From: an uncultured Leptolyngbya sp.
GTDB lineage: Bacteria; Cyanobacteriota; Cyanobacteriia; Phormidesmidales; Phormidesmidaceae
Assembly: GCA_937899365.1 (NCBI GenBank)
Contig: CALBPH010000800.1
Span: forward strand, 1-23,211
Reading direction: 5' to 3'
Length of the DNA: 23,211 bases
Shown here: in pieces, positions 15,468-23,081 of the stretch
How the letters are laid out: the number at the start of each line of letters is the position of its first letter
Numbering within the stretch: the stretch's first letter is position 1
Program-made: the position numbers and the translations under genes
Notes under the pieces: model-generated
Database searches by the model: none
What the model was told of the DNA's origin: nothing
The model's input: only the letters and a program-made list of their open reading frames with translations

Positions 15468-16376
15468 TTAGGGCACGGCAACGGTATCTAAAAGCTCAGC
15501 AATAATGGGGTCGCTTTTGTGTCCCCCGCTGGCAATCAAACGGTGGGCTAACACCGACGGGGCTAAAGCCTTCACGTCATCGGGTAGCACATAGTCTCGA
15601 TCTTCTAGAAAGGCTAACGCCTGAACGGCGCGATATAGGGCCACCGTACCCCTGGGACTGACGCCCAGGGCCACATCATCATGCACTCGGGTAGCTCGCA
15701 CAAGGTTGAGCATATACTGCTGTACTGAGTCTTCTACTTTTATGTTTTTGCACGCTTTCTGCAGACTGTGCATTTCATCTAGAGTGATGCAGGGCTGGAG
15801 ATCGGTCGGTTTTACAGGCTGGGCCAAATTGTGTAGCATCTTGAGCTCGTCATTGGCGCTGGGGTAGCCCAGACTCAAGGAGAGGGCAAAGCGATCCATC
15901 TGGGCTTCAGGGAGGGGAAATGTGCCTTGGTATTCCACTGGGTTTTGGGTGGCAATGACAAAAAACGGATCGGGCACGGGCCGGGAGACCCCGTCAAGGG
16001 TGACCTGATGTTCTTCCATCACTTCCAACAGGGCCGATTGGGTACGGGGAGTGGCACGGTTGATTTCATCGGCGAGCAGTATATTGGCAAAGACGGGCCC
16101 AGGTAGAAACTGAAACTTACCGCTGCTGGGGTTCCAGATATTTGTACCGGTGACATCGCTGGGTAGCAAATCGGGGGTACACTGCACCCGCTGAAATTTG
16201 CCATCAATGCAGCGAGCGAGGGACTTGGCTAGCAGGGTTTTGCCAACACCGGGCACATCTTCGAGCAGAACGTGGCCGCCGGACAGCAAAGCTACTAGAA
16301 CTAAACGGATGGGTGCCTCTTTACCAACGATGGTTTTATTGAGGTTCTGAACGATGTGACCGATGCGATCTCGCAT
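15468..16376 (-). CDS. MoxR family AAA+ ATPase
   Basis: The 302-residue protein carries the MoxR signature: Walker A DVPGVGKT (40-47), Walker B ADEINRATP with D103-E104, the segment ALLEVMEEHQVTLDGV, sensor-1 ATQNPVEYQGTFPLPEAQ and sensor-2/arginine-rich lid ALGVSPRGTVAL. MoxR proteins are AAA+ chaperones often encoded next to von Willebrand factor A and DUF58 proteins, and they insert metals or activate target proteins; no such partner lies in this window, so the target is unknown. It starts at ATG 16376. It is divergent from the SpoIIAA-like gene, with a 318-bp region full of short repeats between them. Confidence 0.93.
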   Translation of the reverse strand: MRDRIGHIVQNLNKTIVGKEAPIRLVLVALLSGGHVLLEDVPGVGKTLLAKSLARCIDGKFQRVQCTPDLLPSDVTGTNIWNPSSGKFQFLPGPVFANILLADEINRATPRTQSALLEVMEEHQVTLDGVSRPVPDPFFVIATQNPVEYQGTFPLPEAQMDRFALSLSLGYPSANDELKMLHNLAQPVKPTDLQPCITLDEMHSLQKACKNIKVEDSVQQYMLNLVRATRVHDDVALGVSPRGTVALYRAVQALAFLEDRDYVLPDDVKALAPSVLAHRLIASGGHKSDPIIAELLDTVAVP

Positions 16377-16694
16377 AGTTGCCCTTGGGTTTAACTCACT
16401 ACAGCTTACCCACAGAGTTCAAGGTTGTGGAATGACACAACTCACAGCTCCCACAGACCGACAAAACATGACTGCCCTCTTGTTGCTACGCCTCAAAGAT
16501 AGCAACAACACTACTCCTGAGTTAACGGATCAACGAGAGTTAACACGCGACACACCGCTAGCTTGGCCAAATTTTAAAGGGGTTGTCAATCAGCTGCATA
16601 TCTCAGCAATGGTCACCATAGAGTTATCTGATTAGGTGATGCGAGTCAAAAAATTGCATCACTACAGGTCCATCCTGATGAGGATTGACAGCCT
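16377..16694. promoter_or_regulatory. Divergent intergenic region with three perfect inverted repeats and paired GAGTTAAC
   Basis: No credible gene is seen in this 318-bp gap. It carries perfect inverted repeats GTTGTG/CACAAC (16424-16429 and 16436-16441), TTGTTGCTA/TAGCAACAA (16480-16488 and 16500-16508) and GTGATGC/GCATCAC (16636-16642 and 16656-16662). GAGTTAAC occurs twice, at 16519-16526 and 16537-16544, 18 bp apart. The last hairpin lies 33 bp before the plus-strand gene; GAGG follows at about 16678-16681. Both divergent genes must be transcribed from here. Confidence 0.55.
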
Positions 16695-17063
16695 ATGCCT
16701 TTTTCAGCGAGATACAGCCCCGAGCTTAATGCTGTAGAAACGGTCTTTAGTGGCATTGTCAATGAAGTAGATATTGAGGCGGAACTGCACGAAAATCACC
16801 GACTATCAGAAAAGTTTAGAACTTCGTATTATTTGGTCAATTTTACGGACGCTGACCTTAGGTTATCGATCACGTATATCTATAGTTTGCCAGCACTTTG
16901 CGATCGCATCGGCAAACGACGTCCCATCCGCATCGCCTTAGTCAATGACAATGATCAAAACCAAGAGCTGGTTGATTTCTATAAACTAGTCAGTCAAAAC
17001 AGAGGGTGGAACATCGAAACATTCTCCACACCCGGCGATGCAGCAAGCTGGCTACTTGCCTGA
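16695..17063 (+). CDS. Small SpoIIAA-like (STAS-fold) protein of unknown function
   Basis: This 122-residue soluble protein starts MPFSARYSPELNAVETVFSG and ends with the block SQNRGWNIETFSTPGDAASW. The β-strand/helix order and the ending resemble SpoIIAA-like proteins (anti-anti-sigma-type fold), often found in cyanobacteria as single-domain proteins. The conserved phosphorylated serine of true anti-anti-sigma factors is not evident, so a signalling role through phosphorylation is not supported. A HIP1 octamer lies inside at 16900-16907. It starts at ATG 16695, and no close partner gene suggests its role. Confidence 0.65.
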   Translation: MPFSARYSPELNAVETVFSGIVNEVDIEAELHENHRLSEKFRTSYYLVNFTDADLRLSITYIYSLPALCDRIGKRRPIRIALVNDNDQNQELVDFYKLVSQNRGWNIETFSTPGDAASWLLA

Positions 17064-17171
17064 GCCACGCCCATTATCCCTAGACGCTAAGCCCCATAAC
17101 ATCAGCCAAAACATCAGCCAACTTGTGAAGCCGCGATGTAAATCAGAGGCGCTCAGGGTAACCTACCCTTG

Positions 17172-17236
17172 CCGCCAAGGTTGCTAGAGAATTTTGGCGG
17201 TAAGCCATCGGCAGGCGTTTATTCATCTGCCGATGG
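17172..17236 (+). promoter_or_regulatory. Structured leader upstream of the VOC gene with competing hairpins
   Basis: CCGCCAA (17172-17178) can pair with TTGGCGG (17194-17200), but the first arm is also inside an overlapping hairpin CCTTG/CAAGG (loop CCGC, about 17167-17180). A separate perfect 10-bp hairpin CCATCGGCAG/CTGCCGATGG follows (17205-17214 and 17227-17236). The region ends about 73 bp before the VOC start codon. It has no T-run. Alternative folding is visible in sequence; a regulatory role is inferred. Confidence 0.45.
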
Positions 17237-17309
17237 TGCCACGTACAGCCTAGAGTCAGGGCTAGTATGGCGATATCCACGGTTTTGTAGCTGCCCTGCA
17301 AACAAATCC

Positions 17310-17675
17310 ATGATTCAACGCACCCTCTACGTCTTAGCCGTCCTTAATCTTGACATCTCAGCCTCGTTTTATCGAGATGTTCTCGGCTTCACCATCGAAG
17401 ACATGGGCGATCCTGGCTGGCGCATGTACGTTCGAGATGGATGTCGTATTATGGCTGGGGAATGTCCTGATGCAATCCCTCCCCAAGATCTTGGCGATCA
17501 TTCTTATTTTGCCTATTTTGTTGTAGATAATGTAGATATTGAATACAACAACGTGGTGGCTCACGACATAGAAATCATCAAACCCTTGCGCGATGAGCCC
17601 TGGGGTATGCGAGAGTTTGGCCTCCGCACTGTGGATGGCCATCGCATTATGATTGGAAAAGACTTGGATGAGTAA
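17310..17675 (+). CDS. VOC superfamily (glyoxalase/bleomycin resistance/dioxygenase) protein
   Basis: From ATG 17310 the protein has 121 residues, the usual size for a single VOC domain. The two βαβββ modules can be seen: LYVLAVLNLDISASFYRDVL in the first and YFAYFVVDNVDIEYNNVV in the second, ending in a RTVDGHRIMIG strand. These proteins bind a metal and act on, or bind, small molecules; whether this one is an enzyme or a binding protein cannot be told. An earlier TTG frame from 17169 would add 47 residues rich in Cys, Ser and Pro that do not fit the family and overlap the structured leader, so ATG 17310 is preferred. Confidence 0.85.
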   Translation: MIQRTLYVLAVLNLDISASFYRDVLGFTIEDMGDPGWRMYVRDGCRIMAGECPDAIPPQDLGDHSYFAYFVVDNVDIEYNNVVAHDIEIIKPLRDEPWGMREFGLRTVDGHRIMIGKDLDE

Positions 17676-17860
17676 GCGACCTCTCCCATCTCTCTGAAAA
17701 AACAAGGGCAAGAAAAGATACCACCTTAAACTATACAAAAGAGTCTTTAAGCAGCCACGGCTGGGATATAGAACGCGATCCACCAGCTCACCAGAGTTTA
17801 GCTAACGGCCCCAGTAGCCTAATCTAATAGGAAGATATATGCTGCCGCCTGCTAGCCTTT

Positions 17861-19168
17861 ATGCTCACCAACATCCTCATCGTTCTGGCATTAATCCTTG
17901 CCAATGGCGTGTTTGCCATGTCTGAGCTGGCGGTCGTGTCAGCTCGAAAAGTACGCTTAGAACAGGCCGCCCTCAGGGGCGACTCCCAGGCTAGGGCAGC
18001 TCTCAAATTAGCAAAACGACCAGATAATTTCTTCTCGACGGTGCAGGTGGGTATCACCCTAATCAGCATCTTTAGTGGTGCCTTTGGAGGGTCAGCCCTA
18101 GCGGGCCCAGTGGCAGAGCTACTCCGTCAGATTCCAACGCTGTCGGCCCATGCCGATAGTCTCGCCTTTACCCTAGTGGTGGCAATCATCACCTACCTAT
18201 CGCTGATTTTAGGTGAGCTAGTTCCTAAGCAGCTGGCCCTCACCATGCCCGAGGCCATTGCTAAATCCATTGCCGGCCCCATGGCGATGCTATCAAAGCT
18301 GGCAGCCCCGGTGGTAGCGCTACTGAGTTTTTCCACCAACCTGGTGGTGCGTCTACTCAATATTCAGCCCGACCGTGGCCCCAGCGTGACCGAGGCTGAA
18401 ATCCGTGCTTTCATCCAGCAGGGCACCGAAGAAGGCACCCTAGAGGTGGCCGAACGGGAAATTATGGAGCGTGTGTTTCGGTTGGGAGATCGGCAGGTGA
18501 CCTCAATTATGACGCCCCGCCTCGAAATCACATGGCTCGATTTGGAAGATACGGCAAAGGTAAATCAGCACAAAATTATTGGCAGTCGCTACCGTCGACT
18601 GCCCGTATGCCAAGGCAGCTTAGATAATATTCTGGGATTAATCAGCGTCAACTCTCTGTTACACCGGGCATTACATAATGATCCGTTAGATCTCACCGTG
18701 GGTCTAGAGCAACCGTTGGTAATTCCTGAACTCTCGAGATCGCTACCGCTATTAGAACAATTCAAACGGTCGCGGGTACACACGGCTCTGGTGGTTGATG
18801 AATATGGTGTGATCCAAGGACTTGTAACCCTGTGGGACATTCTTGAAGCCCTAGTCGGCGACGCGCCCTCATTGGATGAATCTAGAGACAGGCCTCGCCA
18901 GCGTGAGGACGGCTCCTGGCTGCTGGATGGCATGATGAATATTGAAGAGATATATAGCTGTTTAAACCTGGGAGGATTCTCTGATAGAACCGCCAGCTAT
19001 TACACCCTTGGGGGTCTGGTCATTCACCAGCTGGGGAAAATCCCTAGCGCCACTGATAGTTTTGAGTGGCATGGATTTACCGTAGAAGTGATGGATATGG
19101 ATGGCAACCGAGTAGACAAGGTATTAATTACGCCAAAACAACAAGCTTGCCCAGCGGAGGAGGGGTGA
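17861..19168 (+). CDS. CNNM/CorC-type membrane transporter (DUF21-CBS-CorC, hemolysin family)
   Basis: The 435-residue protein has a DUF21/CNNM membrane domain (about 1-190, with hydrophobic segments ILIVLALILANGVFAMSEL, LISIFSGAFGGSALAG and AFTLVVAIITYLSLILGELVP), two CBS domains (about 205-330, MTPRLEITWL and ALVVDEYGVIQGLVTLWDIL) and a C-terminal CorC/HlyC domain (about 345-425). This fixed order defines the CorB/TlyC group, linked to magnesium or cation efflux; the name hemolysin is historical. The N-terminal sequence NGVFAMSELAVVSARKVRLE is typical. No strong ribosome site precedes ATG 17861; the AGGAAG at 17829-17834 better serves an upstream out-of-frame ATG. It is convergent with the receiver-only gene (37 bp gap). 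Confidence 0.93.
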   Translation: MLTNILIVLALILANGVFAMSELAVVSARKVRLEQAALRGDSQARAALKLAKRPDNFFSTVQVGITLISIFSGAFGGSALAGPVAELLRQIPTLSAHADSLAFTLVVAIITYLSLILGELVPKQLALTMPEAIAKSIAGPMAMLSKLAAPVVALLSFSTNLVVRLLNIQPDRGPSVTEAEIRAFIQQGTEEGTLEVAEREIMERVFRLGDRQVTSIMTPRLEITWLDLEDTAKVNQHKIIGSRYRRLPVCQGSLDNILGLISVNSLLHRALHNDPLDLTVGLEQPLVIPELSRSLPLLEQFKRSRVHTALVVDEYGVIQGLVTLWDILEALVGDAPSLDESRDRPRQREDGSWLLDGMMNIEEIYSCLNLGGFSDRTASYYTLGGLVIHQLGKIPSATDSFEWHGFTVEVMDMDGNRVDKVLITPKQQACPAEEG

Positions 19169-19205
19169 GACATGGGCCATCACAATATTCTCCAAAACCA
19201 TGAGC

Positions 19206-19610
19206 TCAAGACCAGGTAGAGTAACCAGTCACTGAATCTGCAATGGATGGAACCGGTTCCCCTAACAGGCGTTTCAGTTTGGGCAAGAGCTCACTAAAGC
19301 GAAATGGTTTGTGAATGCAATCATTGGCACCCAGCTTGATAGCCCGAGCACAATCTAACTCACCACGGGCAGTAATAATCATCACCGGTAGCGATTGCTT
19401 TGTTTCGCGCAGTTTACTCAACACATCAAACCCATCGATCACAGGTAGACCTAAATCTAAAAGGATTAGATCGAAGGGTTTAGATAGCACCATATCCAGG
19501 GCTTCACGACCATTCAGGGCCGATTCAGCCTCATGACATTGTCTTTTAAGTCCCTTTTCTAAAAACGTGACGATGCGAGGTTCATCGTCTACGAGCAAAA
19601 TTCTAGCCAT
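19206..19610 (-). CDS. Receiver-only response regulator
   Basis: From ATG 19610 the protein has 134 residues and only a CheY-like receiver domain. Acidic pocket D8-D9, phospho-acceptor D52 (ILLDLGLP), switch T80 and K101 (HKPFRF) are all present, so it should be phosphorylated. It lacks an output domain. Its sequence is strikingly like the first 120 residues of the next gene upstream (FLEKGLK, FDLILLDLGLP, KPFRFSELL), so it may be a shortened copy of that regulator or a phosphate shuttle for it. GTG at 19622 would add four residues. It lies 82 bp downstream of the OmpR-type gene on the same strand. Confidence 0.9.
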   Translation of the reverse strand: MARILLVDDEPRIVTFLEKGLKRQCHEAESALNGREALDMVLSKPFDLILLDLGLPVIDGFDVLSKLRETKQSLPVMIITARGELDCARAIKLGANDCIHKPFRFSELLPKLKRLLGEPVPSIADSVTGYSTWS

Positions 19611-19692
19611 ACTGAGAGCCACAAACCGTTTACTGTGAGGATCTTCAGTATTTAGGAAAAGATTAAAATAGCGATGATAGATACGTTAGAGT

Positions 19693-20373
19693 TTACTCAT
19701 ATTTTAATCGGTAGCCCATACCTCTAACCGTTTCGATCAAATGGTGGCCCAGCTTTTTTCGCAGGTATCCTACGTAGACATCGACAATATTAGACCCTGG
19801 ATCGTAGTCATATCCCCAAACATGGTCCAGCAACTGTTCTCGACTCAAAATTTGCCCCGGATGACGTAAAAAGGTTTCAGCTAAAATAAATTCTCGGGCT
19901 GAGAGTTTGACTGCTTGACCGTCAACCCGTACATCTCGGGAGCGCAGGTCAAGTTCAATGCCGCGAAAATCGACGAGATAAGCGGCTGTCGACAGCTCAG
20001 CTTGGATCTTACGAGCATCCCGCAAACGAACGCGAATACGCATCAGCAATTCTTCAAAGCGAAATGGTTTGGTCAGATAGTCATCCGCACCACGCTCAAA
20101 CCCTGCTACTTTGTCGTTTACTTCATGGCGGGCACTCAGAATAATAATGGCAATGGCAATCCCCTGTCCCCGTAGCGCATCGAGCACGGTTAAGCCATCC
20201 ATTGTGGGTAAGCCTAGGTCGAGAATCATCAGATCAAATTGATCGCTGAGGGCAGTTGCGATCGCATCATTACCATTATCCACAATAGTCGGCGTATATC
20301 CATTGGCGCGCAAACCCTTCTCTAAAAAAGCTGCCACCCGTAAAGAGTCTTCAACAATTAAAATACGGCTCAT
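19693..20373 (-). CDS. OmpR/PhoB family response regulator
   Basis: From ATG 20373 the protein has 226 residues: a receiver domain (acidic pair E8-D9, phospho-acceptor D52, Ser at the switch, Lys in LTKPFRF) and a winged-helix DNA-binding domain from about 130, with SREQLLDHVWGYDYDPGSNI and the final wing ETVRGMGYRLKYE. It should activate or repress transcription when phosphorylated. A HIP1 octamer lies at 20258-20265. No kinase gene is directly adjacent; the CHASE3 kinase lies two genes upstream. A 388-bp gap precedes it, and the receiver-only gene follows 82 bp on. It is a close relative of the PhoB/OmpR type but no target can be named. Confidence 0.94.
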   Translation of the reverse strand: MSRILIVEDSLRVAAFLEKGLRANGYTPTIVDNGNDAIATALSDQFDLMILDLGLPTMDGLTVLDALRGQGIAIAIIILSARHEVNDKVAGFERGADDYLTKPFRFEELLMRIRVRLRDARKIQAELSTAAYLVDFRGIELDLRSRDVRVDGQAVKLSAREFILAETFLRHPGQILSREQLLDHVWGYDYDPGSNIVDVYVGYLRKKLGHHLIETVRGMGYRLKYE

Positions 20374-20761
20374 ATAAAATACAGCCAATAGTAGCTACAG
20401 ACCTTGCAAAAGAAAGAAACCTATTTAAACCGAGATATCGTAGCGATCTAGCCAAAGCCAGCGAGTTGAGTAAATAAACCTCAATAGGCTCTCTAATTAC
20501 ATCCAAGTAACAGTAAAAGAAGACACCCAAGGAGAATTCTAAATAACAACAGTGAGCATCCAGATTTACAGGCAACAGTGTCAGATTGATACTGGTAGAG
20601 TGACGGTTTCAGATTGAGCCAATCCACCCTACTCACCATCGACGCTGTGTGAGTCTCCTGACAATAACAAAGATATCCGTATAACTGCTACTGTCCGGCG
20701 GCCATTGCTATAGAGTCACTCGGATAGTATCCAGATGGATATCCCATCCTGTGAAAACGGT
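20374..20761. promoter_or_regulatory. Intergenic region between NarL-type and OmpR-type regulators with short repeats
   Basis: No gene is supported in this 388-bp gap. Seen are a direct repeat TCAGATTGA at 20581-20589 and 20609-20617 (28 bp apart), a palindrome GGATAGTATCC (20722-20732), a perfect palindrome GGATATCC (20737-20744), and GATATCC again at 20672-20678. The two palindromes can also fold together as a hairpin just after the NarL-type stop; no T-run follows it. The promoter of the OmpR-type gene must lie here. Confidence 0.45.
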
Positions 20762-21418
20762 TCAAATCAAGCCCTCACGCACAGCTTTAGCCGCCGCTTG
20801 CACCCGATCATCGACACTTAGCTTATTAAGGATAGTACGCACATAGGCTTTAATCGTGCCAAATGATAAATAGAGCTGATCAGCAATTTCCTGATTAGAG
20901 CAGCCTTCACTAATCAAGTGCAAAACATCACGTTCACGGTCTGTAAGGATGGATGGTGACTCATTTTTAACAGAAACAGCAGCCGTGGACCCTTGCAACA
21001 TAGACGCCAGCTTATGGGCAATTTGTGGGTCCAAATAGGTACCCCCACCCTGGATTAAACGCAACACAGCTAACAGCTGCTGCCACTCAATGCTCTTGAG
21101 ACAATAGCCATCGGCACCAGCCGCCAGCATCCCCACCACCTGGCTATCTTTACCAAAGGCACTTAAGGCCAAAACCCGAACATCTACCCGCGACGCTTTG
21201 ATCATTTGAGTTGCCGAAATCCCATCTAAAATAGGCATCTCAATATCCATCAAAATGATATCTGGCTGCTGCTCAGCCGCTAAATCAATCGCCTGCTGCC
21301 CATTTTCAGCCTCGCCCACCACATCAAAGTCTGGCTCTACGCTAAACTGCCCCGCCAGCCCCCTTCGCATCAGAGCATGATCTTCCACCAAAAGAACACG
21401 GATAGGAGCAGTTGCCAT
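20762..21418 (-). CDS. NarL/FixJ family response regulator
   Basis: From ATG 21418 the protein has 218 residues: a receiver domain (E12-D13, phospho-acceptor D58 in LMDIEMP, S86, K108) and a LuxR-type helix-turn-helix from about 158 (LTDRERDVLHLISEGCSNQE, then SFGTIKAYVRTILNKL). It should control transcription when phosphorylated. GAGGTG lies five bases before the ATG, so ATG 21418 is a better start than GTG 21424. Its start is 24 bp after the kinase stop on the same strand, so the two are almost surely one operon. NarL-type regulators usually work with HisKA_3 kinases; the neighbour is a HisKA kinase. Confidence 0.95.
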   Translation of the reverse strand: MATAPIRVLLVEDHALMRRGLAGQFSVEPDFDVVGEAENGQQAIDLAAEQQPDIILMDIEMPILDGISATQMIKASRVDVRVLALSAFGKDSQVVGMLAAGADGYCLKSIEWQQLLAVLRLIQGGGTYLDPQIAHKLASMLQGSTAAVSVKNESPSILTDRERDVLHLISEGCSNQEIADQLYLSFGTIKAYVRTILNKLSVDDRVQAAAKAVREGLI

Positions 21419-21442
21419 AGCCACCTCAACCCTCTAAACAGA

Positions 21443-22993
21443 CTAAGATATCGGAGCAGCACACATAGAATGATCAGCCAGTAGCATAAATTCAAAGGTA
21501 GCCCCTTGTCCCAGGATACTCTCTACCCAAATCTTGCCCCCATGGGCCTCAACAATTTGTCGACAAAGATATAGCCCCAACCCAGCACGCCCCTGACGAC
21601 CTGGGCCTTGGGAAAACCGATAGAATAATGAGCTAATCTCCTCCTCTTTTAGCCCCGGGCCTTGATCAGACACTGCCACAGAAACACTCTTAGCAGCCGT
21701 TGAGCTGATCTTGATAGATACGGGCTTTCCCAGATCACTCAGGCGCACAGCATTTTCAATCAGGTTTTGTAAAACTCTCTGAATCTCGATAGCATCACCA
21801 TACACCTGAGGAATATTGGGAGCGATATCAACCGTAAACTCACATTGTGTCTCAGAACTATCTTGCACCCACAAGATCACCCGATGGCAAATTTTCTCCC
21901 AGTTCAAAGGCTCACAATTAAGCAGCTGACTACCCTGGGCCTCATAGCGACTAATATCTAGCAGCGTTTCCACAAGTTTGATCAAATTATCATTAGCTTC
22001 GCGATAGTCTTTGAGCAAATCTTTAAGCAGATCGCTCACGGGGCCAAACGCTCCCCTCACAATTGCATTTAGCATGCCACGGTTGGCCAAGAGAGGAGTA
22101 CGCAAGTCGTGGGAGAGCGTACTAATCAAATCTCCTAGCTGCTGGTTCCGCTGTTGAATACGTTCTTGTCTCACACTAATGCCTTCAGCCATCCCATTGA
22201 GCGTAGTCGCTAAATCTCCCATAGGATCTTCCGATACATGCTTGATTCTTTTAGCGAGCTGACCATTACGCCAATTGTCTCCCACACGTATCAACTGTCT
22301 CAACGGTGTGAGGATACGACGACGTAGAAGTATCAGGTTCAAAGCACCAAAAAAAACAATTAACCCGATAACAATACCGCTAAGACCTAACCCCACCTGA
22401 TTGAGGCGATCTAACCGGGCTAGCCGCTTATTTTGATCAACCAAAATAGATTTCTCATAGTCAAGAATACGGTTAACGGCTTCCCGGAGGATGTCTAATG
22501 AACTTTCTTCAGCTAGGATTGCGCGATCAAATGTCCCGTCGATAACCGGTTGTGCAAATTTTTGTAACCATTGATCATCAAACGTTCTAATAAGAATTAG
22601 CGTATCTCGCTGAGAAGCGTCTTCTGCCAGTAAGCTCGAAAGAGTATGAAAACTTACTTCAAAGGTGTCACGTCCGGCTTGATATTGCTTCAAAAAATCT
22701 TGATTATCAGTCAGCAAGTACCCCCGTAGAGCAACTTTTGCTTCTAATGCCGATCTTAGTAGCCGCTCACTCTCACGCTTGGTCTCAACTGTCTGGGTGA
22801 TGTCTTGAGCAGTTCGCTGTCTAGCAATATTTACAGCAACGCTAAGCACTTCCTGGGCCAAGAGCAGGACAACCAACACCGTAAAGCTGGCATAAAACGG
22901 TGCAAATAAGCGCTTTCTGAGAAAAGATAAATCCAGTCGCCTTCCCATGGGCTCAAGGCTGGCCACCCAGCTTTTAGCGATACTTCTCCCCAT
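21443..22993 (-). CDS. CHASE3-HAMP-HisKA sensor histidine kinase
   Basis: The 516-residue membrane kinase has a transmembrane helix at about 31-55, a periplasmic CHASE3-like domain (about 57-195, with SALEAKVALRGYLLTDNQDF), a second helix at about 201-223, a HAMP linker (about 225-280), a HisKA dimerisation domain with phospho-acceptor H295 (STLSHDLRTP), and a catalytic domain with N410 and N414 (LQNLIENAV), G1 DQGPG (443-447) and G2 GLGL (471-474). All boxes needed for autophosphorylation are present. The ligand of CHASE3 is not known. It starts at ATG 22993 and is co-directional with the NarL-type regulator (24 bp gap). Confidence 0.94.
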   Translation of the reverse strand: MGRSIAKSWVASLEPMGRRLDLSFLRKRLFAPFYASFTVLVVLLLAQEVLSVAVNIARQRTAQDITQTVETKRESERLLRSALEAKVALRGYLLTDNQDFLKQYQAGRDTFEVSFHTLSSLLAEDASQRDTLILIRTFDDQWLQKFAQPVIDGTFDRAILAEESSLDILREAVNRILDYEKSILVDQNKRLARLDRLNQVGLGLSGIVIGLIVFFGALNLILLRRRILTPLRQLIRVGDNWRNGQLAKRIKHVSEDPMGDLATTLNGMAEGISVRQERIQQRNQQLGDLISTLSHDLRTPLLANRGMLNAIVRGAFGPVSDLLKDLLKDYREANDNLIKLVETLLDISRYEAQGSQLLNCEPLNWEKICHRVILWVQDSSETQCEFTVDIAPNIPQVYGDAIEIQRVLQNLIENAVRLSDLGKPVSIKISSTAAKSVSVAVSDQGPGLKEEEISSLFYRFSQGPGRQGRAGLGLYLCRQIVEAHGGKIWVESILGQGATFEFMLLADHSMCAAPIS

Positions 22994-23061
22994 ATTTTAT
23001 CTACGTTCTTCTAACAGAAAGAACTAATGAAAAAAATAAACGTTTTCTTACTTTTTGAAAA

Positions 23062-23081
23062 TCATGAAAATATTCTCATGA
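23062..23081. promoter_or_regulatory. 20-bp near-perfect palindrome upstream of the kinase operon
   Basis: TCATGAAAATATTCTCATGA is a dyad with TCATGA at both ends and AATATT at the centre; only one base pair of the ten breaks the symmetry. It lies 69-88 bp upstream of the kinase start. GAAAAT/ATTTTC copies flank it (23057-23062 and 23092-23097). It has the form of an operator for a dimeric regulator; which one is unknown. The rest of 22994-23211 holds nothing recognised apart from a 6-bp hairpin (23155-23171). Confidence 0.5.

Noticed and set aside
16363..16635. A 90-codon plus-strand frame overlapping the moxR start
   Set aside because: It has no recognisable domain or ribosome site, overlaps the moxR start codon, and crosses the inverted repeats; it looks non-coding.
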